From: CAWGMT01 sp963823675 | Lineage (GTDB): Bacteria; Planctomycetota; Planctomycetia; Isosphaerales; Isosphaeraceae | Assembly (NCBI GenBank): GCA_963823675.1 | Contig: CAWGMT010000006.1 | Span: forward strand, 341,667 to 405,666 | Direction: 5' to 3' | DNA length: 64,000 nucleotides | Shown: positions 10,801-19,160 of the stretch, piece after piece | Layout of the letters: each line of letters begins with the position of its first letter | How positions within the stretch are numbered: position 1 is the first letter of the stretch | Notes under the pieces: model-generated | Databases searched by the model: none | Seen by the model: only the letters and a program-made list of their open reading frames with translations | What the model was told of the DNA's origin: nothing | Program-made: the position numbers and the translations under genes

Positions 10801-11235
10801 CCGGCCGCTGATCGTCTCAACCGCCGTGGCCACAGCCTGCAAGGGGGCCGTGTCGACCGACCCATTGATCGGCTCAAGCGCCATGGCCGCAGTCTGCGAC
10901 AGGGCTGTCTCAACCCCGCCATTCATCGGCTCAAGCGCCATGGCCGCGGCCTGCGAGAGGCCCGTGTCGAGCGCGCCATTGATCGTCTCGACCGCCATCG
11001 CCGCGGTCTGCGAGAGGGCGGTCTCCAGCGCGCCGTCGGTCGTCTCGACCGCCGTGGCCGCGGCCTGCGAGGCGGCGGTTTCGAGCGGGCCGTTCATCGG
11101 GGCCACGGCGGCGGAATCGTGCGCGTGGCCGTTTGCGGACGGGGCGCCTTGGGTGACGGCGACACTGACGGCGGCAGCAACGGGCGGGCTGGTCGGTCGC
11201 CCCGCCCTCGCGGGCGCCGCGGCGGCTGAGGCGGT
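7801..11235 (-). CDS. NHLM-type bacteriocin export ABC transporter, second (non-peptidase) half
   Basis: Minus-strand frame ending at 7801. After a repeat linker it has a cyclic-nucleotide-binding-like domain (VWRVTSGQIDVFYLG...RLLKVPKTDLLRL), an ABC type-1 membrane region (GLICGLLGLVVPIVIAHTID onwards, several helices), and an ABC ATPase with Walker A VGPSGSGKSTLLRLL, signature LSSGQRQRL and Walker B ILLFDEATSALD. This arrangement matches the second ABC component of NHLM peptide export systems, which pairs with a C39-peptidase exporter and an HlyD-like adaptor; all three are here in the usual order. There is no stop between it and the upstream exporter, and ATGs inside the linker (for example at 11097) are the only possible separate starts. 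The frame is intact from 11385 to its end. Confidence 0.88.
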   Translation of the reverse strand, partial: TASAAAAPARAGRPTSPPVAAAVSVAVTQGAPSANGHAHDSAAVAPMNGPLETAASQAAATAVETTDGALETALSQTAAMAVETINGALDTGLSQAAAMALEPMNGGVETALSQTAAMALEPINGSVDTAPLQAVATAVETISGRVEPARFHATAMAVEIETIEADRPADLAEALALAGEVVTAAGNQPLALDDPGAVWRVTSGQIDVFYLGPHSGHDGGRRHHLCRVEEGGSMFGLEGIRGGEQGELLAVGVGPARLLKVPKTDLLRLSLDSEWRPEVAALVDDWIDRISRAISSGELPASVTLLERDEPQQAPEGRFLTARREVLWVKPGPAGIRFLDRVSVPACPRGSRFPLSPHAWISYNQSDAVKPWDTETLIEKGDPWEGLKRFHQVVLDGIAAARAIETAQADARRENAGRRDLAMVSTALARLCSQGPAARGEAVPPLAAVVTSNAGDLLTAACRAVGATQGIEVASPRLDGATDPLRTIARASGFRTRRVKLTGRWWAREGAPMLGYRAEDGRPVALIPDSSRRFFLFDPAHNTRVPVDAELARTLQTSAVVFYRTLSSQRPTLGGFVRFALPFCRGELWTLAGMGLICGLLGLVVPIVIAHTIDDAIPRADRGQLALLCAFLLAVALAIASFQAIQTVALARLRGKLESSLLPAFWDRLLSLPVRFFAEYEAGDLATRALGPVRLIPLLAGTTMASMLASIFGLFNVVALLILNWRLGLVATALLTVFPLATAIALRPLWNCQRGISKLRGEIAGLLFLLLGGIARLRVAGAEPRAFARWAMRYQEQLRQSLRLQTIWGRLVLFGDVWPVAILMATLASAVAGSAFRSVGEFLAFNSSLMLGVAAAAGISKGVVSMIDGLRECERFAPILAATPEVNEVCGEVIRLAGALKLDNVSFRYTPDGPLILDSVNFQVRPGEFVAIVGPSGSGKSTLLRLLLGFETPTEGSVSYDGRELQTLDIQEVRRQIGVVLQDARLRPGDIYSNIVGLSTHLTRDDAWEAAELAGLSEDIEEMPMGIHTVVTEGGSGLSSGQRQRLIIARALAGRPKILLFDEATSALDNRTQAHVSHSIHSRLSGTTRVAIAHRLSTVIDADRIYVLSAGKIVQSGRYAQLIDEPGPFRDLARRQMLAQTSGS
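10771..11079 (-). repeat. In-frame 57-bp tandem repeats encoding a 19-residue linker between two ABC exporters
   Basis: Five to six imperfect 57-bp units encode 19-residue repeats such as TALSQTAAMAVETINGALD and TGLSQAAAMALEPMNGGVE. The units stay in frame and vary mostly at third positions and conservative residues, so the tract looks translated and selected rather than a noncoding satellite. It lies between the end of the first ATPase domain (GFYAQLQTLQDG) and the cyclic-nucleotide-binding-like domain of the second exporter. The region is Ala-rich with regularly spaced Glu, so a helical spacer is plausible. Confidence 0.85.
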
Positions 11236-13515
11236 GCCGTCCTGGAGGGTCTGGAGCTGGGCATAGAATCCCTCTGCGTTGGCCATCAGCTCGTCGTGTG
11301 TGCCCCGCTCGATGACCTTGCCCTGGCGCAGGACGATGATCTCTTCGCAGTCGCGAATGGTGCTGAGCCGGTGGGCGATGATCATGCAGGTGCAGCCGCG
11401 GCGGCGCAGATTGTCGTCGAACGAGCGCCTCGGTCACCGGATCGAGCGCACTGGTCGCCTCGTCCAGGATGAGCAGAGCCGGGTTGCGGATCAGGGCCCG
11501 GCCAAGCTCGATGCGCTGCCGCTGGCCGCCCGAAAGGTTCCGGGCGCCTTCCGATAGCCGCGCGGCATACCCGTTACGCAGACGCACGACCTCGCGGTGG
11601 ATGCCGGCGTCCATCGCCGCGCGGATCACTTCGCGGTCGGCGACGGTCTCGTCCCAGAGTGTCAGGTTCTCGCGAATGGTCCCACTGAAGAGCAGCGTCT
11701 GATCGTCGACCATCCCGACCTGGTCGGTGAAGACGTCGCGAGGAATTTGGTCGATGGGGAAGCCATCGTAGAGGATTTCTCCCTCCCAGGGACGCAGCAG
11801 TCCGGCCGCGAGCCGGCCGATGGTGGACTTGCCGCTGCCGGACGACCCGACGAGGGCGACCCGGCTCCCCGGCCGGATCACGAGCGACAACCGCTTGATC
11901 AGCGGTTCATCGATTGTGCGGTTGAAGCCGAAGGTGACGTTGCGAAACTCGATCCGGCCGGAAAGCCGCCGCGGCGGTTCGCCGCGGGCCGGGCTCGTGA
12001 AGGCGGGCAAGGGTTCGATTGCGGGCGCGGCTGTAGTACCGGGCTCGGCTGTAGCAGCGGGCGCGGATGCAGAACCAGCAGCGGGCGCGGCGCGCGCGGC
12101 ATCAAATACCGGGTCGATCGCGTGCTGTTCGACGTCGTCAAGCCGTGTGAGCTCGGCCTGGAGCGTCTGCACGCTGGAGCCCAATCCGACCAGGTCGCCA
12201 AACGGCCGGTTGAACTGGGTCAGCAGCGTCTGGAATGCCACGAGCGCGCCGACGCTCATGATCCCGTCGATCACGTGGCCGCCGCCCAAGCCCAGCACGG
12301 CCGCGGTCGTCGCCAGCGAGAGAAGCGGCGGCAGCACGACCAGGACGCCGGCGACGACGGTGACGCGCTGGGAGGCGTTGGTCACACGAGCCTGGTTGCC
12401 CGTCAGACGGACCAATGCCTCATGCTCGGACGCCCCCGCCTTGAGCGTCTCGATGATCTGGACGGCGTGCATCATGGATCCGGCGAGTAGACCGCCGAAG
12501 TGATGGACCTTGATGTTCTCGTCGGCGAGCACCCGCTGCGCCGCCGCGATGCCGACCATGTTGAGCGTGCCCAGGGCCACGCCCACGCCCGCCAGGAGCG
12601 GATCGAAGGCGAACATCACTGCGCCATAGACGACAACCATGAGCAGGCCGACAACCGTGGTCGCCAGCGGCCCGGAGACCAGGTCGGCGACGGACGAGTT
12701 GCCGTCCACCCGGCTGGCGATATCGCCGGCATAGCGCTGCTGGTAGAAGGGGGTCGGCAACCGTAGGACGTGCCAGACAAACCGCGCCGAGTGCGTCGCC
12801 GCCAGCGACTTCTTTAGCCGCAAGAGTCCCGCAAGCTGCATGAACCCGATCAGAAGCCGGAAGAGTAAGGTCAGCCCCATGGCCAGCATGAGCGGGCGGA
12901 TCCATTGCCATCGCTGGGCGACCAGGATCTGGTCGACGAACAGGGGACTGAATGTCGCCGTGACGAGCTCGGCGGCCATCAGGGCCACGCCGGCCATGAC
13001 GGCGAACACCACCGCCGTATGGGCGCCGCCAATCCGCGCGCGATCGCCCGGGCGGTGCTGGGCTTGAGCCCCCCCTTCTGGAAGGTCGGCCCCGGCTCGA
13101 ACCGGAACACGATCCCCGCATACGACTCGGTGAACTCCTCGAGGCTGACCGTCCGGCGGCCGCTCGCGGGGTCGTTCAGGTAAACCCGATCGCGCCCCAG
13201 GCCCTCGACGACCAGAAAGTGGTTCAGCTCCCAGAAGACAATGAACGGCGGCCGCAGCCCGCGGAGCCGCTCCGTCGTCATCTGGTACCCCTTGCCCGGA
13301 AGTCCGTACTTCTCGGCGGTCTTCTTGATGTAGAGGGCGTTGCTGCCGTCACGCGACACGCGGCACTCGACGCGTAGCTCTTCCAGCGAAACCCGGCGCC
13401 CGTAATAGGCCAGGATCATCGCGAGCGACGCCGCGCCGCACTCGGTCGCTTCCATCTGCAAGACGGTCGGGGTCCTAACCCGCCGGAACCGCTTGTTTCG
13501 GACCCTTTCGGCCAT
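11236..13515 (-). CDS. C39 peptidase/ABC exporter of an NHLM-type system, with two frameshifts
   Basis: Starts at the ATG at 13515 (MAERVRNKRFRRVRTPTV), with a GAGGGGG ribosome binding site about 10 bases upstream. The first ~150 residues are a C39 double-glycine peptidase: the catalytic Cys is in MEATECGAASLAMILAYYG and the His/Asp region is ELNHFLVVEGL...YLNDP. These enzymes cleave leader peptides after GG while exporting the product. The membrane domain (LVTATFSPLFVDQILVAQRW onwards) and ATPase (VGSSGSGKSTIGRL, LSGGQRQRIELGRAL, LLILDEATSALD, IIAHRLSTIRD) follow. One base is missing near 13034-13040 in a CG-rich run (expected ARRIGGAHTAVVFAVM), and one is extra near 11418-11424 (expected EALVDDNLRRRGCTCMIIAH). 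With both corrected, the frame runs on without a stop into the next exporter. Confidence 0.87.
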
Positions 13516-13592
13516 TGGCCAGACCCCCTCAAACCGCCGCCATGCGAGCAGACGCCGGACCGGAGTGGGCCGGACCGTGCCCTGGTGGGCTG

Positions 13593-14915
13593 TCAATCGA
13601 GCCCGATCAGCCCCTTGAACCAAGGCATCGCCATGGAGATCAGCGGCCGGCGATCGACGACGATGGACGCCGAGCAGAGCGTGCCGCTGGAGACGGGCTG
13701 GTAGGCCCCCGACGACGACGACCAGTCGAGCTTGTTGAGCGGAGCGCGGCTGCTGTACGCGGCCGACGCGTGGGCCTCGCGGAGGGCGCCATGGATGATC
13801 AGGAGCACCTGGCCGCGATACCTGTCGATGAAGCTAGCGACCAGCGCGGGGTGCTTGAGCTCGGCCAGCATCGCCCCCTCGGTGCAGGGCATTTCGGAAA
13901 CCGCGTGGATCTCGCCCCGGATGAATCCGTGCACCTGCCTCTGGACGGTGTCGGGGGAGACCTCGACGAAGTCGCCGACGCGGACCTTCTTTCCCAGTCC
14001 CGCCGGCACGAAGATGATCGCCTCGAGCGCCCCGTACTCGGTGCCGGTAGGCCGGAGCAATACCGCGGGCGTGCCGACCTGGACCGGGGCCTGGGGAGTG
14101 ATCAATACATCGACGACCGTGCCGGCGTAGGGAGAGACGATCCGGGTATCGCGCTCCAACCGGGCCTCGAGCAGGGCCAGCCGGGTCTGGGCCTCGCTCA
14201 CGGCGAGCTTCCGCTTCAGGCTGGCGCGGCGCCGGGCCGTGTCGTCGCGCACCCGGTCGTAGTCGATCTGGTGCAGCTTGGTCTCGTCAGCGGCGACGCC
14301 GCACTCGACCTCGTCGGCCGAGGACCGGGACTTGAGGGCTTCGCTTTCCGTGACCATCTGCCGTGCCTTCAAGCTCTGGTCGGCGGCGACAATCCGCCGG
14401 TGGACGGCCAGTCGCGACCGATCGAGCTCGATGCTCCGCCTGATCGCTTGCTTGAGCTTCCCCTCGGTCTCGTCCCTCGCGCGCGTTTCGTCGTCGTCGA
14501 GCTGGCTCATGCGCGCGTCTTCCTCACGCAGAAGCGCCAGGTTGGCCGTGGCGGACGCGACCTCGTTTTTCAACTCCTTCTGTTCGATCTCGGCCAGCAC
14601 ATCGCCAGCCTTGACCGTCGCACCGATCGTCACCGCGACCTTCCCCAGACGCCCGGTCGCCGGCGCCGTGACCTGGAGGACGGGCTCGGCACCCTTGGAG
14701 CTCTTCGCCAGCAGGATCCCCCGCCCCTCGAGCTTTAGCGGCACCTGCCACCAGAAGGAGAACGCCGCAAACGCACCCAGCGTCAGAAACGCCGCCGCGA
14801 GGAAGAACCAGTTGTGCAGCGGGACAACACGCTCCGCAACGTTGAGCTGCTCGAACGCCTCGACCGGCCGCTCCTCGAGCAGGGAAGCCAATCCCTGGGA
14901 CGACCGTTTGGCCAT
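13593..14915 (-). CDS. HlyD-family membrane fusion protein of an NHLM-type peptide exporter
   Basis: A 440-residue periplasmic adaptor protein. The N-terminal ~50 residues (MAKRSSQGLASLLEERPVEAFEQLNVAE) precede one membrane helix (WFFLAAAFLTLGAFAAFSFW). A biotinyl-lipoyl-like hairpin (VTAPATGRLGKVAVTIGATVKAGDVLAEIE), a long coiled-coil (KNEVASATANLALLREEDAR to about residue 260) and the second lipoyl half (IVSPYAGTVVDVLI) follow. The start at 14915 is preferred over upstream in-frame ATGs because GGAGAG lies just before it and the protein then matches the family. It is followed after 77 bp by the C39 exporter and preceded by the leader peptide gene, in one minus-strand operon. It should couple the inner-membrane ABC exporter to the outer envelope. 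Confidence 0.9.
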   Translation of the reverse strand: MAKRSSQGLASLLEERPVEAFEQLNVAERVVPLHNWFFLAAAFLTLGAFAAFSFWWQVPLKLEGRGILLAKSSKGAEPVLQVTAPATGRLGKVAVTIGATVKAGDVLAEIEQKELKNEVASATANLALLREEDARMSQLDDDETRARDETEGKLKQAIRRSIELDRSRLAVHRRIVAADQSLKARQMVTESEALKSRSSADEVECGVAADETKLHQIDYDRVRDDTARRRASLKRKLAVSEAQTRLALLEARLERDTRIVSPYAGTVVDVLITPQAPVQVGTPAVLLRPTGTEYGALEAIIFVPAGLGKKVRVGDFVEVSPDTVQRQVHGFIRGEIHAVSEMPCTEGAMLAELKHPALVASFIDRYRGQVLLIIHGALREAHASAAYSSRAPLNKLDWSSSSGAYQPVSSGTLCSASIVVDRRPLISMAMPWFKGLIGLD

Positions 14916-15128
14916 TGCATCTCTCCTCGCTCTGGCGGCAAGATGTCGCCAAGAAGCCAGAAGGGAATGGCGGGGGACTGTGTCCCCCGCCGTTCGGGAC
15001 AATCTCGTGTGCGGGAAGATCACGAACCTACCACACCTGGGACCGCATCGTCCATGGTATGCTCGCGCCCGCCGCCGCACCAGAGATCTCGGAGACGCCA
15101 GCATTCACAGGTCGCGCCCGGCGATGCG

Positions 15129-15302
15129 TCACGCGGTACTGGGCGGCTTACCAGGCGATTTAGCCATGCCCCCGGCGACCGCGGAGATTTCGTCATCGCT
15201 CAGTTCCCGCTGGACCTCGGCCGGCTTCGCGGCCTTCGGCGCGCAATCGTCGAGAGGCTTGCCCGCCGCCTTGGCGTCTTTCCCGGACTCGTTACTCGTC
15301 AT
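15129..15302 (-). CDS. 57-residue double-glycine leader peptide, probable substrate of the downstream exporter
   Basis: A short gene in front of the HlyD/C39/ABC operon. It has a strong ribosome binding site (GAGGAGG, 7 bases before the ATG at 15302-15300) and ends at the TGA at 15131-15129. The peptide starts MTSNESGKDAKAAGKPLDD, is acidic in its second part, and ends in ELSDDEISAVAGG followed by a 12-residue tail MAKSPGKPPSTA. ELSDxEhxxVxGG is the classic leader site cut by C39 peptidases of bacteriocin exporters (established for that family). The predicted mature tail is short, Pro/Ser/Lys-rich and free of Cys; the only Cys is in the leader (residue 20). No lanthionine, radical SAM, YcaO or nitrile-hydratase-like leader is visible nearby, so a modified product is not indicated. 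A signalling or envelope-related peptide is as likely as a bacteriocin. Confidence 0.8.
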   Translation of the reverse strand: MTSNESGKDAKAAGKPLDDCAPKAAKPAEVQRELSDDEISAVAGGMAKSPGKPPSTA

Positions 15303-15568
15303 GATTCGGACCTCCTCAAATTAAGGCTCATTGGAGATTCAGGCGGTCTCAAAGACGCGGCGTGCAAGCCGACCGTCCTCGAGGACCGTCGCGTCCAGTT
15401 GGCGACAGGCCCCAGCCGTGTCGCTCAATGTCTTTTACCGGGCCGCCGGCCCGGACCTGACTCGGCCGTCCAGTTTTTTTTGAGCGAGCGCCCGGCCAAG
15501 CCTTGCGGACAGGAGTCGACCGCGCACAAAATGACCGCTAATTCGATCGCTCGCCCGATGAGGAATTC

Positions 15569-16161
15569 ATGGGACGTTCACCGCCGGAACACACCAGCCC
15601 GTCGCTCCTGGAACGCGTCGGCCAGGATCCGCGCGACCAGGCGGCCTGGGAGGCGTTCGTCGCCTATTACGGGCCGAAGATCCGCGGCTGGTGCCGCGAG
15701 CGCGGCTTGCAGGCGGCCGATGCCGATGATGTGACGCAGGACGTTTTGCTGCGCCTATCCCGGGCCCTGCGCACGTTCGTTTACGACCCGTCCCGCACGT
15801 TTCGCGGCTGGCTGCGGTGTGTAACCCAGCACGCGCTGTCAGACTTCTTTAACGGCCGAAAACGGCGGCCGGGCGACGACTGCGGGCTGGCGATGCTTGA
15901 AACCGCGCAGGCGCGCGACGACCTCGCCGCGCTCTTGAACGAGGAGTTTACCCACGTATTGGTGAGCCAGGCGTGTGCCGAGGTGCGCACCGGGTCGAGC
16001 CGCAGACGTGGGAAGCGTTCCAGTTGACGGCGTGCGAGAACCGCCCGGGTGAAGAGGTGGCCGCGCTCCTGGGGATGAACCTCGCGGCCGTGTTCAAGGC
16101 CAAGAGCCGGGTCCTCGCCTTCATTCGTCAGGAAATCAAGCGACTCGACGGCGAGCCTTGA
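15569..16161 (+). CDS. ECF-type RNA polymerase sigma factor, frameshifted near 15995
   Basis: Region 2 is clear: WEAFVAYYGPKIRGWC...ADADDVTQDVLLRL...RTFRGWLRCVTQHAL. Region 4 continues in another frame after about 15995: EPQTWEAFQLTACENRPGEEVAALLGMNLAAVFKAKSRV, containing the helix-turn-helix. A one- or two-base indel near 15990-15998 separates EVR from RVEPQTW. This is the Planctomycetota type of ECF factor, commonly paired with Ser/Thr kinases. It is divergent from the leader peptide gene, with about 265 bp between them. Regulation of that operon by this factor is possible but unsupported by any recognised promoter. Confidence 0.8.
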
Positions 16162-16225
16162 CGACCTTCACCCGACGGCCCGGAATCTCCGAGTTTCGAT
16201 CGCGTGTTCGGGAAGGGAGGCCCCT

Positions 16226-17349
16226 ATGACAGTCCTGATGGATGGCTCTGCCGCGCAAGCGACAACACCCCGGAGACGATTCCAACTGCTCGATGCGATG
16301 ATCCTGGTGGCGGCAATCGCGACGAGCGGCGGTGTGATGCGGTCGATCTGTCGCTCGACGAACGACTCAGTCGAGGATTGGTGCTGCGAGCTCATCCGCC
16401 AAGCACCGTGGGACGACTGGCTCGCCGGCGCCGAGAAAGTCCTTGTCTTATCTCTGCTCACCATGCCATCGGTTGCGATGGTGACGCTGGCATTGATCCC
16501 GATCCGCCTACGCGGGCCCCGGCCGCGCTTCCGCGCACTGGCGCGTCAGCCCGGGCTGATGGCTTCGTGCGCTTCGGGTGTGGCGATCGCGGTGACCGGG
16601 CTGCCGATCATCGTTGGCGCTGGCCACCGGCCTTGGCTGGTATGACATCTGGGGAAACTTCGCTATCTGTGAGGCGGGCTGGTCCGTGACGATGTGTGGC
16701 GGCCTGGCGATCCTGGTTTCGTGGATGACCCTGTTCGTCGGTGGACGGTGGCGTGCCGATCCGAGCTGGGTCGATCGACTTGGGCGGGCCATGGGAATCT
16801 GCTGGATCTTGGCGGCGGCCGCCGTATGGTTGGCAATTTCCCTCGTAGATGCCAGCTGGTCCGACTGTCGCGTCAGAATCGTCAATCCATCGCTGGCCGC
16901 GGAGCTTGTACAGCGGAGTGTGGTCCTTGCAGCTTTCACGATGCCGCCAGTGGCGATGGTGATGCTGGCATTGATCCCGATCCGACTTGTCAGCCACGGG
17001 CAGCGATTCCGCCGGCTGGCGCCGCCGGCCGGGTCTTATGGCCTCGTGCGCTTCGGGTGTGGCGATCGCGCTGATCGGGCTCCAAATCGTCGTCATTCTG
17101 CTGGCTGACTACGCTCTCGCGGAAGTTGCTTGGCCGAGTTGGGACGATATCTCGGGGTGGCTTTTCGACGAGAAACTGCCGCTACTGACGAGGTGTGGCG
17201 GCCTGACGATCCTGGTTTCGTGGTTGAGTCTGTTCGCGAGCGGGAAGTGGCGTGCCGACCGGAGCTGGGACGATCGGCTTGGGCGGGCCATGGGAATCTG
17301 CTGGATCCTGGCAGCATTCGCGGTGACGATCGGCAGCGCCCTTGTTTGA
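16226..17349 (+). CDS. Hypothetical multi-pass membrane protein with an internal tandem duplication and two frameshifts
   Basis: Starts MTVLMDGSAAQATTPRRRFQ, then a hydrophobic segment LLDAMILVAAIATSGGV. Two diverged copies of one module follow. Copy 1 has LTMPSVAMVTLALIPIRL, GLMASCASGVAIAVTGLPII and MGICWILAAAAVWLAISL; copy 2 has FTMPPVAMVMLALIPIRL, GLMASCASGVAIALIGLQIV and MGICWILAAFAVTIGSAL, offset by about 480-500 bp. Reading the whole needs +1 shifts near 16615 and 17030. No known function. The repeated hydrophobic blocks predict roughly seven or eight helices. Either a duplicated gene or two adjacent paralogues blurred by indels. Confidence 0.55.
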
Positions 17350-17569
17350 ACGGATTATCCATGCCTCAATCGGGTGCGCCCAGTCCCTTCGCGGGCGGTT
17401 GGTTCGCCGGCGCTGACTCGAGCGGTATTCTCCGGCGTGTCGTCCAGCGCGTGAGAGAGAGCCCGATACCAACTGGTCGTCGCCTTTCCGCTCTCGAAGT
17501 CGGATGGCCCGATCGATTAGAATACCGCGAAATGCCTGATGAAGCGTCATTCACAGGAGGGCGATCGCC

Positions 17570-18019
17570 ATGTCGGAGCACCAGGTCACGGTCGAGTGGA
17601 ATCGCGAGACGCCCGACTTCGCCTACCAGAGCTACAACCGCGACCACGACTGGATCTTCGATGCCGGTGTCAGTGTGCGCGCTTCGGCTGCGCCCGGTTA
17701 CCTCGGCAACGAGCGATGCGTCGACCCGGAAGAAGCCTTCGTCGCCAGCCTTTCGAGCTGCCACATGCTGACCTTTCTGGCCATCGCCTGCAAGAAGCGG
17801 TTCGTGGTGGACGGCTATCGCGACCATGCCGTTGGGCTCCTCGGGAAGGATGAGGCTGGGAGGTTGGCCATAACCAAAGTCACCTTGCACCCGCAGGTCC
17901 GCTTCGGCGGTGAACGGGCGCCGAATCCCGAGGAGATCGCCCAACTCCACGAGCAGGCCCATCACGCTTGCTTCATCGCCAATTCGGTGAAGACGGAGGT
18001 TTCGGTCGAGCCGGCTTGA
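17570..18019 (+). CDS. OsmC-family peroxide-reductase-like protein
   Basis: A 149-residue OsmC/Ohr-superfamily protein. The two redox cysteine regions are present: SLSSCHMLTFLAIACKK, with the peroxidatic Cys in the SSCH context, and HHACFIANSVKTEV near the C-terminus. OsmC proteins reduce organic hydroperoxides in the cytoplasm using lipoyl or thiol donors. A good ribosome binding site (AGGAGGG) precedes the ATG. The length and frame are normal. It stands alone between a membrane protein and a broken DUF1559 gene. Confidence 0.88.
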   Translation: MSEHQVTVEWNRETPDFAYQSYNRDHDWIFDAGVSVRASAAPGYLGNERCVDPEEAFVASLSSCHMLTFLAIACKKRFVVDGYRDHAVGLLGKDEAGRLAITKVTLHPQVRFGGERAPNPEEIAQLHEQAHHACFIANSVKTEVSVEPA

Positions 18020-18087
18020 CACTTCCCGGACCCTGACCCGAGAGGCTCGAGTCCCGCACGGATCATTGGGAAAATAGGACGCCATCC

Positions 18088-18825
18088 ATGGATATTCAGC
18101 ACCCCTATGCGACGTCCTCTCGACGCGGAATTCCGAGACTGATCCCGGGTTCCATCGGGGTACTGATCGTGGCCGTCTTCCTCGCCCTTCTCGGTCGGGC
18201 CGTGAACAACTCCCGCAACGCCGCCATGTCCGCAACAACGGCCTGAAACCTCAAGCAGATTGCGTTGGCGGTCGCCAACTATCATGAGACTTTCGGCTGC
18301 TTCCCGCCCGCCTATGTCGTTGACCGTCAGGGCAAGCCGATGCATAGCTGGCGGGTGCTGATCCTTCCATTCATGGAGCAAAAAGAGCTTTACGACGCCT
18401 ACGACTTCGCCGAACCTTGGGATGGTCCCAACAACCGCAAGCTGGCGAGCCGGATCGGTTCGATCTACCTCCGTTCGGGGCTGGATTCCGGCCAGGCCCA
18501 GACCACGAGTTTCGTGGCGGTCGTCGGCCCACAGACCGCGTGGCCAGGCAGCAGGCCGATGACTCGGAAGGAGCTTGGTGACGGATTGAGCCAAACGCTC
18601 GTCGTCGTCGAAGTTCCCGATGGCCGGTTCCGGTGGATGGAACCGAGAGACCTGGAATTTGACCGGATGAGCTTCCGGATCAACGGCGGATCAAAGAGTG
18701 GGCTGGGCAGCCGGCTCGGCGGCGCTCGGGTCGTTTCGGCCGACGGGACACTCCGCACGCTTCCCGATGACTTCGATCCCAATACGCTCAGGGCGATGCT
18801 CACGGCCAATGGTCCACGCCGCTAA
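18088..18825 (+). pseudogene. DUF1559-family (prepilin-like) gene interrupted by an in-frame TGA
   Basis: The frame opens at 18088 with a short cytoplasmic stretch and a hydrophobic helix (SIGVLIVAVFLALLGRAV). It meets a TGA at 18244-18246 exactly where DUF1559 proteins read x-NLKQI, then continues intact to 18825 (NLKQIALAVANYHETFGCFPP ... RVVSADGTLRTLPDDFDP). DUF1559 proteins are abundant pseudopilin-like surface proteins in planctomycetes. The GFTLIELL prepilin motif is absent here, so this belongs to the divergent membrane-anchored variety. Either a real nonsense mutation or a base error; the downstream part is well conserved. Confidence 0.72.
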
Positions 18826-18889
18826 GCCACAGCCAGCGCGCGTTTAACCCGGAGCCAACGGCGACGGCGTTCTACGGCCCCGTTGCCGA

Positions 18890-18940
18890 ACTCGGGGGAC
18901 ACTACGTGTAATTCTTCATTCGACGCCGACCACAAACGTC
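18890..18940 (+). repeat. Dispersed GGGGACAC-type repeat, copy 1
   Basis: Begins CGAACTCGGGGGACACTACG and continues with TAATTCTTC and an ACGCCGAC block. The same order of motifs occurs near 24090 (CCGGGGACACCGCACATAAT, ACGCCGAG) and, in weaker form, near 35436. The core resembles the tandem units at 62.3 kb read on the other strand. Not coding. Sequences of this type are often seen around REP-associated transposase genes, an inference here. Confidence 0.5.
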
Positions 18941-18976
18941 CAGTTATCTTCGTCAGCAACGAGATCCGAGCGTTCT

Positions 18977-19126
18977 TTCTCGTCCGGTGGGCGCACGCTG
19001 GTCACCCCGCCAAGGTTCCCAATCCTATTCTTAATCCTAATCCTAATCCTAATCTTAATGTTAATCTTAATCGTACTCTCTCTTTCTCGTCCGGTGGGCG
19101 CACGCTGGCCAGCCCACCAAGTTGTC
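18977..19126 (+). repeat. Short direct repeat pair flanking an AATCCT/AATCTT hexamer microsatellite
   Basis: TCTCGTCCGGTGGGCGCACG occurs at about 18979 and again at about 19084, with partly conserved bases on each side. Between them (19021-19076) lies an imperfect hexamer run of AATCCT, AATCTT and AATGTT units. It is AT-rich against the surrounding GC-rich DNA. No gene is visible in 18826-19160 apart from these repeats. Slippage of a hexamer after duplication of the flanks would explain it. Confidence 0.7.
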
Positions 19127-19160
19127 GAACAGCAGGCTCTGCTCATCTCGGAGAAACATC

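Noticed and set aside
10771..11079. 57-bp tandem repeats as a noncoding minisatellite
   Set aside because: They stay in frame within an intact long ORF and conserve the peptide pattern.
15129..15302. Leader peptide as a nitrile-hydratase-type (NHLP) precursor
   Set aside because: Only 57 residues with no NHase alpha-like leader; only the GG motif is supported.
19021..19076. AATCCT-like hexamers as a replication origin or DnaA boxes
   Set aside because: No TTATNCACA-type boxes, no dnaA/gyrB context; a simple microsatellite explains it.
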